64,000 nucleotides of DNA from Polytrichum commune (taxonomy: Eukaryota; Streptophyta; Polytrichopsida; Polytrichales; Polytrichaceae), in the NCBI GenBank assembly GCA_950295325.1, contig OX485805.1, forward strand, positions 24,353,501 through 24,417,500. Reading direction: 5' to 3'. Positions 1 through 12,850 of this stretch are shown one piece after another. Under the pieces are notes generated by a model. It was given only the letters and a program-made list of their open reading frames with translations. It was not told where the DNA came from and made no database searches. Position 1 is the stretch's first letter, and the number at the start of each line of letters is the position of its first letter. The position numbers and the translations under genes are program-made.

Positions 1-2915
1 AGGCTTAGCGAACGTCAAGTGGGAAGGGGGCATTAGTGTAGGTACCTAGTACCAACCTTTTTTTGGGGGGGAACACAAGAGGTGCATGGCCACATGGCTA
101 GTTTTTCTGTCAAGTACAGAGGAAATCCGAAATTTCATGGCCAGGAATCGAACCGCCAACCTCTCCATTTGGGTTTGGAAACTTCTCTAGTATCATCCAA
201 TAGTTTTGGGTCATCTCGGACGGACCTAGTACCAAGATAGATAGATAGATAGATAGAAACTCTGGTCCCTTTTTAGCAAGGGGCCGGCGTGAATAAAGTG
301 TCCGTTCGTAATGTCAAATGACCCGATGCCCACTGGACAAGGGGAAATTGGGGCAATACTACTCTCCCCTTTCGAGGATGGACACTATAGTGACACACTA
401 TACTAGTTCCTAGCTAGTCACTACTGCCTTGAAGATACCGGACATGGTATCCCCCCAAAGGGCTTTGAGGTACCCATACAACAAGGTCCAACCTAGTACC
501 AACCTTCAAGTTAACTCCAACTTCCACCCTTTGTCCTAAAACCCTCATTTCTCCTCTCAAGAAGGTGTTGCCACGTCACTGCCAGGCTGGCATGAATGAC
601 ACACCAAGTGCGGCTCCAAAATTGGCTTAGAAAAATTGGAATTCCAACAGTGGCAGGAAACTTACGAGCGCCTTTTTAATCAAGTCAGTGGAAGTGGCGT
701 CACGCCTTGAAGCACAAACTTATGTCCTAAGATTCCCCACTTCCTTGCTGAGCATGAAGAATTTCACAATCTTCTCGGAGGATCAATGATCGCACCTAAT
801 TAGATCCAACCCAATGAATAATTGAAGCAATCGAGAGCCAATTTGTTTGTACAGACCATTGTATTTCTAGATCATTTGCAGCAAGAATTCACACTTCTGA
901 GCAACCGAACCCTGTCTTCTTCTGTGTAAACAGCATGTATCTCTTAAATGTTTCTTATTAAGAATCATGTTGAAATTATTATGTTAAGTGCATATCCTCC
1001 TCATGTGCAGAAAGTAGCAATTAGAGCACTGTCCCACCTTTCTTCTCTGTACACAAACTTAGATCTTTACCTTTGGAGAATCCGTGGATCTTTCTCTTTG
1101 AAATTCCATGTTGCAGATCTCTTAACCCTAAGTTTTCTGATGTATGAACGAGTTCGACTTCTCCTCCTCCCCCTCCCCTGAGAGAATTTAAGGATTCAAA
1201 GTACTGAATTTGTCCCTCCCTCTGTGGCTTGACAGGCGCCCATTTAACAACTCGAACCTTTCGAGTTGTCGTTACATATCTTTTCGTGTCAATGAGGGGG
1301 AATTTCTTGTCCATCCATCCACCTCTGAATTCTTTTTGTGTATATCTTACTCTGCAGTAACTAGCTAGCAATTAGATCAGGTTTTCTTTAATCTTGTTTG
1401 GTATACAAAGCTCTGCCAAATATTGGAAAAACATTTGTGGTCTTTCCCTTCCAAACTTCATACAAAGCCAACAGAATTAATAACGATACACCCTAATCTT
1501 GACATGATCGATGTGTGAATTTGATGTTCGACTGGTACTAACTTAGACTCCTAGTCCTCCACCGAGAGAAATTGGAGGAGGAGTAAGTACTCAAAATTGT
1601 TCTCCCTCTGTAGGTTAGAATCCTTTTAAGTCGAGTTGTACAAGAAGCACATATTAGGACCATTTCATCCGAATCCTTCTTGTGGCATAATTTTCAGATC
1701 AGGATGAATTTCACTAGACGAAAGCAAGTTACATTGGAGTTGCTGTCATGTTACATGTTGATATCTTTCAGGCTTTCCCCAATATTTTAGGGTATTGTTC
1801 ATAGATTCTTCCAATTTGATCAGCAGTTTGACTTGTACTTGAACCGGATTTACTTTCTCAAACTCAACCGGCTCTCATCTGTAACTAGCGGTCGGACCTC
1901 CCGCTCGCCGTAGATTAAGATTGGGAAATTAAAAGAAAATGAACAGAAAATTTAAAAACCGTCTGGGTCGATGGTAACTTCAAGGGTTATCATGTAGATG
2001 TCGCAGTCGACTTGTTTGATTTGGGCTCACCTGGTGGAGGGCTGTGGAAGATGAGTGCGAAGATGCAGAAAACATTATAGTACTCTGGAATAAATGGACA
2101 CCCTTCACGGATCCACGGCCCTCGAGCAATTATGTTCAGTACTGTCGGCCGACGATGGATGTGTCCACCTTGTTTTTTTAGTCATAAGATCTCCCATCAC
2201 CTAAATCTTCAAGTCAAGGACCAGAGTGTAACTCAATCTCCTTAACACTCATCACAAAATTGTCATTAAACTTACTTAGAACGGCTCTCAACATCCTCAT
2301 AGTACTCTCTCAAACTATCTAGACTGTAAACAACAACATGCATCTTAAGTGGCTAGATGTCATTAAGTAAGTCCAATCATGCATCAGACATTATAACTCA
2401 AGTCATATACTAGATGCCATGGGAAATTTCCTGGATATTGTCCATTGTTGTGTTTTTTTATTTTTTAGAATCACCCAAATTTTCAAATTTTGGGTAGTAT
2501 AATATCCTACAAGAAGCCCCCACATAGAATTCATTCCCACACTTCGACCATCATCTAGTCGACAATTTTTGCTCTAGTCCTCACATTCTGTTGGCGAAGG
2601 AGGTGGAATATCATCAGCTGTTGGGTAGAGTTCTCTCTAATTTCTCTCTACTAGTCTCTCACTCCAGATGCAAGTTGAACTTGATCTTCTTGCAGTTTCT
2701 TTTACTAGTCAAATTATTATTTATGGTGCCAAGTTTGGTTTTTTTTTGCTTGGATCAGTGCTGCTGTTGCTGCTGCAAAATTTTGTGGTAGCTGCAGTTT
2801 TTAAGATTTTTGGTTGACATCTAATCAGTGGGGGAGATTATTTTGGAAATGCAGTTCATATCGGAAAACTGAGCACAATCTCAAGCAGCTTCAAAGTTCT
2901 AGCCTGCAGACTGAG
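1..2915. other. No gene seen; upstream flank of CAX
   Basis: No ORF here resembles a known protein. A GATA tetranucleotide run lies at 235-257. Two loosely similar segments (about 1140-1270 and 1540-1640) share a cluster of CCTCC pyrimidine tracts, a CTCCCTCTGT word and a TCGAGTTGT word, suggesting an old local duplication. On the minus strand near 145-160 there is a GGTTCGATTCC word resembling a Pol III B box, but no tRNA cloverleaf could be built around it. The last few hundred bases presumably contain the CAX promoter and 5' leader; no convincing TATA box was found. Confidence 0.5.
235..257. repeat. GATA tetranucleotide microsatellite
   Basis: About five to six uninterrupted copies of GATA, seen directly. 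Confidence 0.9.
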
Positions 2916-5900
2916 ATGAAAATCAACTGTGAGGATGCATCAGCTGCAGCTATGAGTGGAGTTGCTGCAGGTAGTAATCCTGAAATTTCCAGCTGTGCAC
3001 ATTGGGAGAAGTTTGTGGAAGGAGCGAAGCATGTGGTCTTCGGAAGCATATTGAATGTGTTGCTTCTGGCTCTACCACTAGTCATTGTGGCCGTTAACTT
3101 CAACCTTGGCCATGTAAGCATTTCATCGAAATTATTAGACTTTCTGAATTACACGCGTTTGAACTTCACAGGAACTGTAACTTTGTTCACTTCTTTATGA
3201 TTCTCCCCTTGAATTGTTGCGCAAGTGGGAGAATTGGATTGCCCATGCAATCTACAAGTTATGGTTCTTAATCTCCTATGCATAGAGTTTGGATGTCAGT
3301 TTTGAATGTGTGAATGTGGGTGGGTTTTGTTGATTGCAGTCGTGGATTTTCCTCTTCAGTTTAATAGGGATAGTTCCACTCGCTGAGCGCCTTGGATTTG
3401 TAACAGAGTAAGTCCTCATGATCCCCGAATCTGCTTGCTAGTTCCCTTATTTGATAATTTTCTGGAGTTAACTAACTTTGCACAGCTCTAAAAATAATAA
3501 AACTTACTGACATCACCCATCATCCTGGTATGCCAAATAACATGATCCAGACATTATTGATCGAGCTCTAGTAATTATTATTACCAGTTTCTCTCATGAT
3601 TCTGTTTCATATATCTTTTGTCATTGCAAATGGCGGCTGTCACAAGCTTATTCTTCACTGATCCTCATCAAATCACCCTGTTGGAATTTTCAGGCAGTTG
3701 GCATTCGTCACAGGTCCTACAGGTATGTTATATAACAATATGCTTGTCTCCAGTTCAGATTCTGTTAAAATTGATTTTGTCTTTAATTTAGTACATAGCT
3801 CCAGTGCATAAGCAGAACAAGGAGTTTAGTACATTGGATTTTTTTTTGTGTCCGGAATGTGGGGTTTTAAGCGCACATCCACTGAACGGAACGTGTCCTA
3901 CCTATGTGACTTCGACTAAGTGGCCTTTCAACATCACTAACCCAAAATCAACCAAAGAAATGTTGAGATGGCCCTTGAAATCAAAGTCACATAGGACATG
4001 CTTCCATTTAATTATGGAGCCACACTTGAGAATCACACCTGTTGTAGTAGTTGTGAGTAGCCGCCGGCTTGGTATTTTGTCAGGCTCTGGAGTCTATAAC
4101 TGTAGTTGAGATATATTTAATTATGAGTGCGATAGGATACACAGGAGCTAAATTGGGCAATTTACCACCAATGAAACAGGTGGTAAAATTAGGGATATAT
4201 TACTACTGTACAAACCTTGGTGAATTTGTTGAGGATTTCATCATGTACACTGGGATGTCCGAGAATTAATCTCTCTCTCTCTCTCTCTTGCAGTGGGAGG
4301 GTTATTGAATGCAACTTTTGGAAATGCAACGGAGTTGATCATATGCATATTCGCGATGCGGAGTAACATGGTTCGGGTGGTGCAATTGTCGCTTTTGGGA
4401 TCAATTTTGTCCAACATGCTGCTGGTTTTGGGGAGCGCCTTCTTCCTTGGAGGCATTGCGAATTCCAAAAAGGAGCAGAAGTTTAATAAGGTACAAATCA
4501 TTAACATCACAAACACAAACAAAGTAGGGGTCGCATGTGACGAGTCTTGCCATGTGCAGTTAGTAATAGGTGCCCAGTTTACCGAGATGCAGTTACGTGG
4601 TTAGGTAGATATTGGGTGTGTACTACAACAACCAATGGGAGTGTGACACGTGTTCGTTTGAACTAGATGTAGAGGTCAGGCCATGGCATGGTCATCCATT
4701 GCTTACATGTGGTAACATGTTTTCTTGTATCTAACTAGACATGTTGCCAAAGTGGTTTATCCTTTTCATATATCTATCCAAAAATGGACATGTCACCAAA
4801 GTGGCTTATCCTTATCATTTCATTGTTTATGGTACTTAGTGCCACTTGATAAATAGTGTCACTAACCTTATCATGAGAACTATCTTAAGATACAACTAAT
4901 GGCCAACAAGGGTGACCTTAGTGTAACCACATGACAGTTGTCATTTGCATGCTCGATTTTTATCTTCCTCTTTGCCTCCTCTTTGTCTCATTGTTTTGTG
5001 GAATTTGTCATTGGCGTGGGCACATTATCTTTTTGCAAATTAAAGTGCATAAACTATCATCTCAAGCACCTCTTCAATGTGCTACTCTAAACGTCATAAC
5101 GTAAATACTTTTGCACCTCTGAAAATTGCTTATCTTATTGCTTGCACAAATAGTGTCATGTTGACGATTATCGAACATGACACTTCTAACCCTCTAGGCA
5201 TCTAGTTTAAGCCCTTCACCAATAGTGTAAGTGACACTCAAAATCATAAACGGTGTACATACCACTGCACTCATCACCTACTTAGTTATCTTTATTTACT
5301 CTTTTTTCTCTCAGACTCTCACTTTCTCTAGAACCATGTCCAACAGCTCAACACTGTCAGGCTTCTGGAGCATCGTTCTCCGCAAGGATTCGATCATGGT
5401 TGTGTATGTGGAGCCAGGCCCCTCGTGTTTGTTGATGATTCGCATATCTTGATCGGACTAATTTGGATTGATTGATATATTATGTGTATCGCTCAATTCA
5501 TGTCTGTCTGTGTGTAGGGGTTGGCTCATTTGGACTCGAGCTTGCTGTTGATGGCTGCCATGTGTGTGCTGTTGCCTGCCACTTTGCACGCCACACGCAC
5601 CGAGCTTCACATCAACGAGTCGGAGCTCACGTTGTCCCGAATCACCAGCTGCATCATGCTGCTCGCTTATGCTGCCTACATCTACTTCCAGCTCAGCAGC
5701 CCACCGAAGCTTCGGGAGGAGGTGCATGAATATTTTCACGTAAACCATATATTTTCCACAATTCTAATTTCCAAAGTGCTCAGGTGGTTGAATTTGTTGG
5801 AGAGAGGGAGTCGTCGTATACAAGCGTACCTCTCATTCATCCCAAGGGGTTACTGATTTTTTGGGTTGATTTGACGTTGGAATTAGCTCTAAAGATCTCG

Positions 5901-8900
5901 GAGTGTTCAACTTCGAGGTCATTTGAGTGAATCAGCAACAAAGTTATAGGGGTCAAGTAGTATTTGTATATGATAATTCCCTCTTTGCCAATTTGCTGGG
6001 TCCCCGAGTAATTTCAAGGGAGAGAGTCACGTCATGACTACACTAATTAGTGCTTGTTATTATTTGGAGTTACGCAACGCTACAACTATTTGACGAGAAA
6101 CTAATATTTCACCAAGCAAACTCGTTTGTGTTCCATGATGTTCGAACAACCCATTGAACTTTCGTTAGTAAAAATTGATCTCATGAGTAAGATGTTATTG
6201 CATTGTGTAACTCTGAACAATTACACACACCAATTGGGATAATCAATGTAATATAGTATAAATGAAGTCTTCGGAGAGTGGGAATTATTATTGCATATGA
6301 GCACCAACATTAAAGCCCTACAATAGTATGCAGTCGGGATGTTACTTTTCCTGAGTTAATTTGAAACCAGAATCGGCTTTATACGGGTCAAGTTTTCAAG
6401 TTGATGGCCATCATGTACATTTTATTTTATATTTTCTTCTTCTCTGTGTGTTTTCTAGTATCACCATTCAGAAAAATTATAAAACATTCTCTCAATAGGT
6501 GCAAATATTTTTGACTCTCAGTACGTATCTGCCTGCAGGATGTCGAAACAAACACTGGCCAAAGCACCGAGACTTCTGAAGAAAGCCAGATAGATAAATG
6601 GAGTGCCCTCTTCTGGTTGGCTGTTCTGACTATCCTCATCTCCATCTTATCTGAGTATCTCATCGACGCTATACAGGTACTGTGCGAAACATAATTTCCA
6701 CATGTAAATATGTAGGTCCTACCCCATGCCATGATGACACGTGGCAAACTTCTTCCTATATATATATAAATATATATATATATATGGTAACTATATGGTA
6801 GCACTAACTTAGTAGTCTCTGGAAAATGGAGCTGTTACACTAAGTTGCAAAGGAAGAGTCTTGCCAGTGTTGGATAGCTGCTCAAAATTCCCTGGTAGTG
6901 CATATGGAAAAACTGGTCCTGTGAAGTTAATTAAACATAATTTTCCTTGTCTTTGTTGACAGGGAGCTTCAGAGGCTTGGCACATCCCTGTTGCATTCAT
7001 CAGTGTGATCATATTACCGATTATTGGGAATGCAGCCGAGCATACAGGGGCGATTGTCTTTGCCATCAAGGATAACCTGGTGAGCTAATGTGCACATGAC
7101 TTTAATTTGGTGTTGGAAGCTTACTTATGATAAGCTTGCCTTCAGTTATCAAGATTATCTCTACATCCCCATCATGATTTCACCAAATGTCAAAGCTTCC
7201 AATTCTAAGTCTGAGTGGTTACCAATACAGTCATAACTCTGTACTTTTGTAAGCCTGTGCAAAGTTAATTAAATGGTCACCAATTTCTCACTTATGAGAT
7301 TATGAGCCTATTTAGTGATTGCTTGCCATTGGTGAGGGAAACCTGAAGATTGTGAGGTGATACCTGCAACGATTTGTCAGCCCACAGGAGGATTACTCTT
7401 AACGATTTACCCATAAATTTCTGTTATGTCAGGATCTCTCTTTGGCTGTGGCGATTGGTTCCTCTACCCAAATCTCGATGCTTGTTGTGAGTACCATTCT
7501 CACTGAATCTCCATTAGCTGCAGATCGTGCAATTATTAAGTCTTCATGTAGGTTCCAATTTAAACTTGATTCTGCATTTAAAGCTGTAATTTTGTTGTAA
7601 ATTAGGTTACACATTCCAATTCTTTGGTGATGAACTAAGAATTCTTGTGACCTAAGTGATGCTCAGCTAGGCTCCACTCAGCTGTTGGAGTCAGGACTCA
7701 CTCAGACATGTGGTCACACTTCAATTTTCAGCAACTTAGGATTTCAATGTCATCATCAAATTAATCATGGATTGTCTTAAACAAAATTTCCTTAAATTCA
7801 AAATAGACGTTTTTTCTATCTACTCAAGTACTTTCAATGTGATTGGAATCACTCTGAAATCTATACATAAATTATTCATTTGCACATATTCATATTCAGC
7901 ATGTAGACCTGTGCAAATGAATGAATATGTCAAAACTACAATTCAACTCCAAAGTTTTATGATTTAGTTCCACAACGTGTTGATAATACAAAATCCAACT
8001 AGTGTAATTCACTTGTAGAATATATTTGTTATCCAAGGACATTTCTTCAGTTGCTCTCGTCAACTAAATCTCCTTCAGTTTCTTGTAATTATCATAATTT
8101 GATTCTAACAAAAAATCTAAATTATCCTGATGGATATTGGTGCAGATTCCATTTTGCGTGATCCTTGGTTGGCCAATGGGCGTACGCATGGATCTCAACT
8201 TTGAGATGTTTGAGACGGCTGTTCTTTTCATCTCTGTGCTGGTGGTGGCCTACATGGTTCTGGTATGTTCATGCTCGCTTCCTCATAATAATATTCAACA
8301 TTGGTCAAAGTGATTCATGGTAATCTCTTTCTGTTCGTAAATTCATACTTAACATTTGATAGTCATAAGTTGTGGTGATGCCATGATGTCTATTGATTTC
8401 TGTTTCAAACCCCGGAGCTACAACCATCAGCTTTTGATATTCAAGATGAAAGTTATAAGATTCTCAGTATCAAAACAACAAGTATATTCAAACATCATTC
8501 TTTGTAGAATTGGGAGGGGTTAAGTGAACAAGCTGCTAGACAAGTATTGTTGAATGATGTTTTGACAACACATACATAAGACGGATTGTGGTACAATCAA
8601 CACCCCGTCACCCAACTCCAACAACCTAAAATCTTACACAAAAAACACGATATGTTGATTTTGAGAATGTTGACCACTTTACGCTTGACTCTTGTGTTGG
8701 TTTTAGATTATCTCTCAATAAAGCTTCAATTGAACCCTTGTATCTTCAAATAAGACATTGGTGAATTGGATTCGAATCCCCTGTCAACTGCAAACAAGAA
8801 TCATCAAATGACAGAGTCAATATAGTAACAAGTATCTACGTTCAGCTCTTAATTTGCTATGCTAGCAAAGATTGTGTCTAAAATTGCTAATGCAATTGTT

Positions 8901-9059
8901 CATAAATCTGCGTCACAGGAAGGGACAGCCAATTACCTCAAGGGCTTCATGCTGGTGCTGTGTTACTGCATTGTAGGGGCCAGCTTCTTTGTACATGTGG
9001 ACCCTCCAATTCATCATGTGCACACCCTAGAAGTATCAAACCCATTACTAGCAAATTAA
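2916..9059 (+). CDS. CAX: Vacuolar cation/proton exchanger (CAX type), 10 exons
   Basis: Exons joined at GT-AG sites: 2916-3113, 3340-3407, 3694-3722, 4294-4490, 5518-5739, 6539-6676, 6963-7079, 7433-7486, 8146-8262, 8919-9059; about 426 aa, normal for the family. CAX proteins are 11-TM antiporters that load Ca2+ and other divalent cations into the vacuole in exchange for H+. The two diagnostic alpha-repeat motifs are present: GNATE (about residues 108-112) and GNAAEH (306-311), giving the paired acidic residues E112 and E310. The conserved PLAERLGF and [15 protein letters not shown] blocks are split across exons 2-4. An acidic, Ser/Thr-rich stretch (about 239-258) fits the mid-protein acidic loop, and the end reads ASFFVHVDP plus a tail. 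The frame is open upstream to an ATG at 2814; 2916 was chosen because it gives a family-like short hydrophilic N terminus. The exon 5 end is set at the GTAAAC donor; an earlier GTGCAT would drop six residues. No key residue is missing. Confidence 0.93.
4826..5255 (+). mobile_element. MITE-like repeat (family D) in CAX intron 4
   Basis: The left end reads GGTACTTAGTGCCACTT and the right end, reverse-complemented, carries TTTTGAGTGTCACTT, so the ends are inverted. The body (words such as CATGACAGTTGTCATTTGC and GTGCTACTCTAAACGTCATA) matches copies at 9545-10060 (same strand) and 19870-20165 (opposite strand). No transposase. Non-autonomous; superfamily not fixed. Confidence 0.65.
5805..6350 (+). 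repeat. Dispersed repeat (family E) in CAX intron 5
   Basis: The words ATACAAGCGTACCTCTCATT and AATTATTATTGCATATGAGC at the two ends recur at about 18570-18790 and 51180-51300, with a consensus of GCATA-AGCATA-CTCATTC-TCCAACA. The two ends here are related to each other, so the insert may be two half copies or a TIR element. No coding capacity seen. Confidence 0.5.
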
Positions 9060-9544
9060 AGATCACATCAAAACACAACGAATTGAACTAATTGTGCAGT
9101 AGAACTCTGAAGCAACAATGGATCAAGGCGACAACAAGCACAGTATGGCCACACGGAAATTCAACACAAAGAGCACAAGGGAAAACACCTATTAGTTTAA
9201 CGCAACCTTTTTTGCACACAAGCACGATGATAAGATAGTACAGTGTTGTTGAAGTGGTTGTTAGATTTCGAGTGTAGGGCAGTAAGTTTAATGCTCCTCC
9301 TCTGTGGCCCCAAATTGAGGTCTTTTCCTTAGTATGTTACGGATCCCTTTCAATAAAGAAATTTATACATATTCTTCCTGCATAGTTCACTGTGTAACAT
9401 TACTAAGCACCTCCATTATGTTCCCTTTCTATATTCAATTTTTTTTCCTTTTCTTTACAAGGGCAAAGGCTGCAGGATAGGGTCCGGTGGCCACATCACT
9501 ATATTTTATTATATGGGGCTGGTCACTACAGTGGAGCCCAGTCA
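9060..9544. other. CAX 3' flank
   Basis: Presumed 3' UTR and terminator region of CAX. AATAAAG at about 9352 could act in polyadenylation. Nothing else recognised. Confidence 0.4.
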
Positions 9545-10060
9545 CACCGAGAACATACACTGTTTTATGGTATTTAGTGTCACATGCATAGTAGTGTCAC
9601 ATGCATAGTAGTGTCACTTACCCTATTTTGCGCTGTAGGATATTAGGTTACATGGATGATTAACAACTTCATCATAAGTGTCACTTTGTGACACCTGGCA
9701 TTCAAGTGTGCTTACTAATATCTTGGTATGAGTATGTTCAATAGTGTTGTGAGGTGCATGCCTATGTTACACAATGGTCTACAAGTTGACGAAAGTGCAC
9801 ACAAATGACACTTGCCATTAGTAATGCTCAAAACTATCTTCCTCTTGCATTCTAAAATGTAAACACATGACACTTGCCATTAGTATGCTAGCTCAAAGAT
9901 ATCTTGTCTTTGCATATTAAAATGCAAGACTATCATCTAGAGTATCCCAATATGCTACTCTAAATGTCATAATATAGGATTTTTTCACTTAAAGAAGTTA
10001 CTTATGTTGATGAATAGAATCGTAGTGGCAATCAACGGGTGTGAAACTTTGAGACCTCTA
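9545..10060 (+). mobile_element. MITE-like repeat (family D), second copy
   Basis: It starts with GGTATTTAGTGTCACATG, followed by a short internal duplication (GCATAGTAGTGTCACAT twice). It shares a long collinear match with the inverted copy at 19870-20165 (TTACACAATGGTCTACAAGTT against TTACACAATGATCTACAAGTT) and, in its right half, with the CAX-intron copy at 4826-5255. It abuts the ORF1 remnant that follows. Confidence 0.65.
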
Positions 10061-10069
10061 GGCGCACAA

Positions 10070-10860
10070 GACTACCCTTCTCCGAAAGCTGCGCGGGGTC
10101 AGATGCAGCCATCGCCAACATTATTAACTTATATGATGAGGAGTAGAGTCGCTGCAATCAAGGCTCTTTGGCAAAAAAACATTGGACTTGTATTTGCGAG
10201 AAGCACGAGCGACAAATGCATAACGAACTTAAGAGGTTGGAGGTCACATCAAAGATAAAATCGAGAAGTTAAAGGCCAATTACCGGAGGCAAAAAACTTT
10301 GCCAAAAGAGTAGACATGCAGTATTATTCTACGTGACCGTGGTTTGATTGTATACGGAGTTTATTATGAATGCTTCTGCAAAAGGAGATGGATTAGAAGG
10401 TAGTACCAATCAGGGTCGATCCACTTGGGAAGCAGACGTCAATGATTGGATGTCAGAGATGCAGTCAAACCACCTTCCGAACTTTCCACCAACACCATAG
10501 AACGAGGATGATGATTTTGTGTGCGATCAGGAGTACATAACTCCGCCACCTGCAACTGCTCCAGAATCCCAAGGGTCCTCTTTAAAAGCTTATCTTTATG
10601 AAAATAAAAGTAAAAATAAAATCCAAAAATCACAATTTGAATTTTTTTTCAAAATATTAGTCATGGTTATTTTTCCAATGTGGGGATCACTAGTGGCCTT
10701 ATTGTTCCATATCACTCATAAAAAAATATCACTTCATGAAGAAAAAACATTCAAGGATATTGGCGACAAAATTGCAAGAAGTACAATGTCTACATTCGAT
10801 GAGAAGATTGACCATCATTTTCATCAACAAACAGCAACTACAAATCCTATGTTGGCCTAA
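10070..10860 (+). pseudogene. PIF/Harbinger ORF1 (Myb/SANT-like) remnant
   Basis: Broken open segments read as the trihelix/Myb-like accessory protein that PIF/Harbinger elements carry beside the transposase. Near 10210-10310 one frame gives HIKDKIEKLKANYRRQK, the usual WxxLK-ANYRR end of the domain. Near 10395-10500 a stretch of Trp and acidic residues is followed by Pro-rich text, and the final part (to the TAA at 10860) is a Lys-rich tail. Several stops and frame changes interrupt it. It lies head-to-head on the convergent side of the transposase relic at 11852-12850, so both probably belong to one element. The assignment is inferred from motif recognition only. Confidence 0.5.
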
Positions 10861-11851
10861 ATAAAAGTTTTACAAATGTTTATCAATTGTATTTTAGTAT
10901 GAATTATTTCATTAAGTCTCATGTTGATTCTTTAGATATGAAAACATCCATAATTACATGATTTATATCAAGAACTCCTTTAAAAGGTCAATTTGTCCTC
11001 CATCAATATCATTATAAGTTCCAAACAAACAATAGATCTGGTTTGTTTGTAATAAGTGAAAAATATGTGCATGAAAAATATGTTTTGACATAAGAGACAA
11101 CCTTATGACAAATTACACATTGGAATTGGCTTTTACAAACAAAAAGTGGTTGAAAACTAAAGTGGAAAATTAACTCACAACTTAAACATATAAACCGATC
11201 GGAATTTCATTCAAATGTTTTTGGTATTCTATAGATCCACAAAGTATTAATGAGGAATAGATAATCTTATTTTTAATAATGAAATTTTTAGGTTTTTAGG
11301 AATATCTTGTGTGATTTATACGAATTTTATGTATTTAAAATTTTATTTTATTTTATTATATATATATATAATTTCATTTTGGCATACATTGTATAAATTA
11401 ACATGTTATTTTATTATAATATGACTATAATTTTATGTTATCTAGTACTTTAATTTTGAAATAAGCCCATTACTTTATAGCAATTTTGTAATCATAGTTG
11501 TTATCCTAGTATATTGTGTCAATGTAAATTGCAAATAAATATTTTCATATTTAAGAAAAAAATTGATATGATAAAAAAAATGACAAGCACAAATTTATAA
11601 TATGGCCCTTAAAATAAATACTTCAAAATAATAAGATAAAATCAAATAAACATATTTAATTTGCATGTAGATGGTAACAATCGCCATATCTACACATATA
11701 AGTAAAATTATTTGTAGTATATATATCATGTCATACTTAAAAAATATAACATTTTATTGAAAATAATACTTTAAATACATTAAAAATTTCCATTACAAAC
11801 CAAAAATGAATGTCTCCTAAAAATAAGACTATCATTAATCATATACTATTC
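10861..11851. other. Very AT-rich spacer inside the Harbinger relic
   Basis: Long A/T runs, including a TA run near 11358-11370. No ORF of interest. It lies between the two convergent Harbinger ORF relics and is probably the element's internal spacer, expanded or diverged. Confidence 0.5.
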
Positions 11852-12850
11852 TTAAATTTGGAGAAAACCCAAAAATAACACAATTCTCAACGCCACTTTT
11901 GCTAGGGCAACCTTACGTCCTTCTTTGCACAGATATCTTTGTCTAATCAAACCCACATGGGGATCAACATTTAAATTTGGTCTTCCTCTTGGAGGTGCTT
12001 CATCCATAAGTTGATAAAAATTGTGTAGAACGCAACAAAGTAGATACAAATTTGGGCAATTTACGAGCATATATTCTTGCATATTTTAGAATACGCCATC
12101 GAATCTTTAATAAACCAAAGGCATTTTCAATTACAATGTGGCCAGCATTCATTTGAGTATCAAACCTAATCTTATCAACATCACTATGGGGGGGTTTAAT
12201 TTTTTTAATATATATTCTTAAAGAGGATATCCTGAATCAACAAACAAATAAGAACGCACATCCAACCCTTGTACGCGAACAACCGGTTTTTTTAGGATTT
12301 CACATGCATGAAGCAGGTTATACAATGAAAAAAAACTGGAATGCTACACCGTCAGCCATACCGCTAGACATATTGCAACAAATGTTCCAAAAACATTAGT
12401 CTGCATCACAAACAGATTGGGGGACCATTGAGTTGAATCCCTTCTGAGCACAATAAAAATCGGCATGCACAGCTGTGTCACGACAACTTGGTTTTTCAGC
12501 CAATGGAATGTAGGGTCCATCGATTGCGCCAACAACATTTGACAAACCACATATGAATTGAAAACAGTCAATTATATGTTATATCATATCTCCTTGCGGT
12601 ATAGAAATATACCAAGCAAATAATTTTTTCTCATCAAATAAAACATTTATGATAATATCCATATATTTATAAACTGTAGAAGTGCCTACAAAAACCGGTC
12701 TGCCATAAAGGCCGCAACATTCCCATGTGCCAACCTATAAAGAACCAAACCTACAGCCTTATGTACATGGATGGACTCCCCCACAAACATTAAAGCATTT
12801 AAAGTAATCCATGGTTTTATTTCTGAAACTAAAAACTGGAATGAAGTTTA
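11852..12850 (-). pseudogene. PIF/Harbinger DDE transposase relic
   Basis: Read on the minus strand across several frames, the catalytic blocks appear in order. The first acidic block is GAIDGPYIPL (about 12510-12530), then FYCAQKGFNSM and QSVCDAD (about 12410-12470). The second block is VDSGYPL (about 12220-12240). The third is IENAFGLLKIRWRIL (about 12090-12140), and a C-terminal LHNF plus Gly/Arg-rich tail runs to 11852. Upstream, GRPVFVGTSTVYKYMD resembles the helix-turn-helix region. These are the DDE positions of the PIF/Harbinger family. In-frame stops (after VCDAD, after SGYPL and elsewhere) and frameshifts make it inactive. The 5' end near 12850 is approximate. Confidence 0.8.

Noticed and set aside
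145-165. GGTTCGATTCC on the minus strand as a tRNA gene
   Set aside because: It matches a Pol III B box, but no acceptor-stem pairing, A box or anticodon arm could be built at the right distance; at most a tRNA-derived SINE remnant.
1021-1371. 116-codon minus-strand frame
   Set aside because: Gly/Lys-rich translation of pyrimidine tracts; no domain, no splice context and overlap with a loosely duplicated non-coding segment.
8765-8790. GGATTCGAATCC as another B box or tRNA piece
   Set aside because: A palindromic word inside a CAX intron without any surrounding tRNA structure.
10519-10860. Independent 113-codon gene
   Set aside because: Lys/Ser-rich text lying within the Harbinger ORF1 remnant context and preceded by stops in the same element; better explained as part of the relic.
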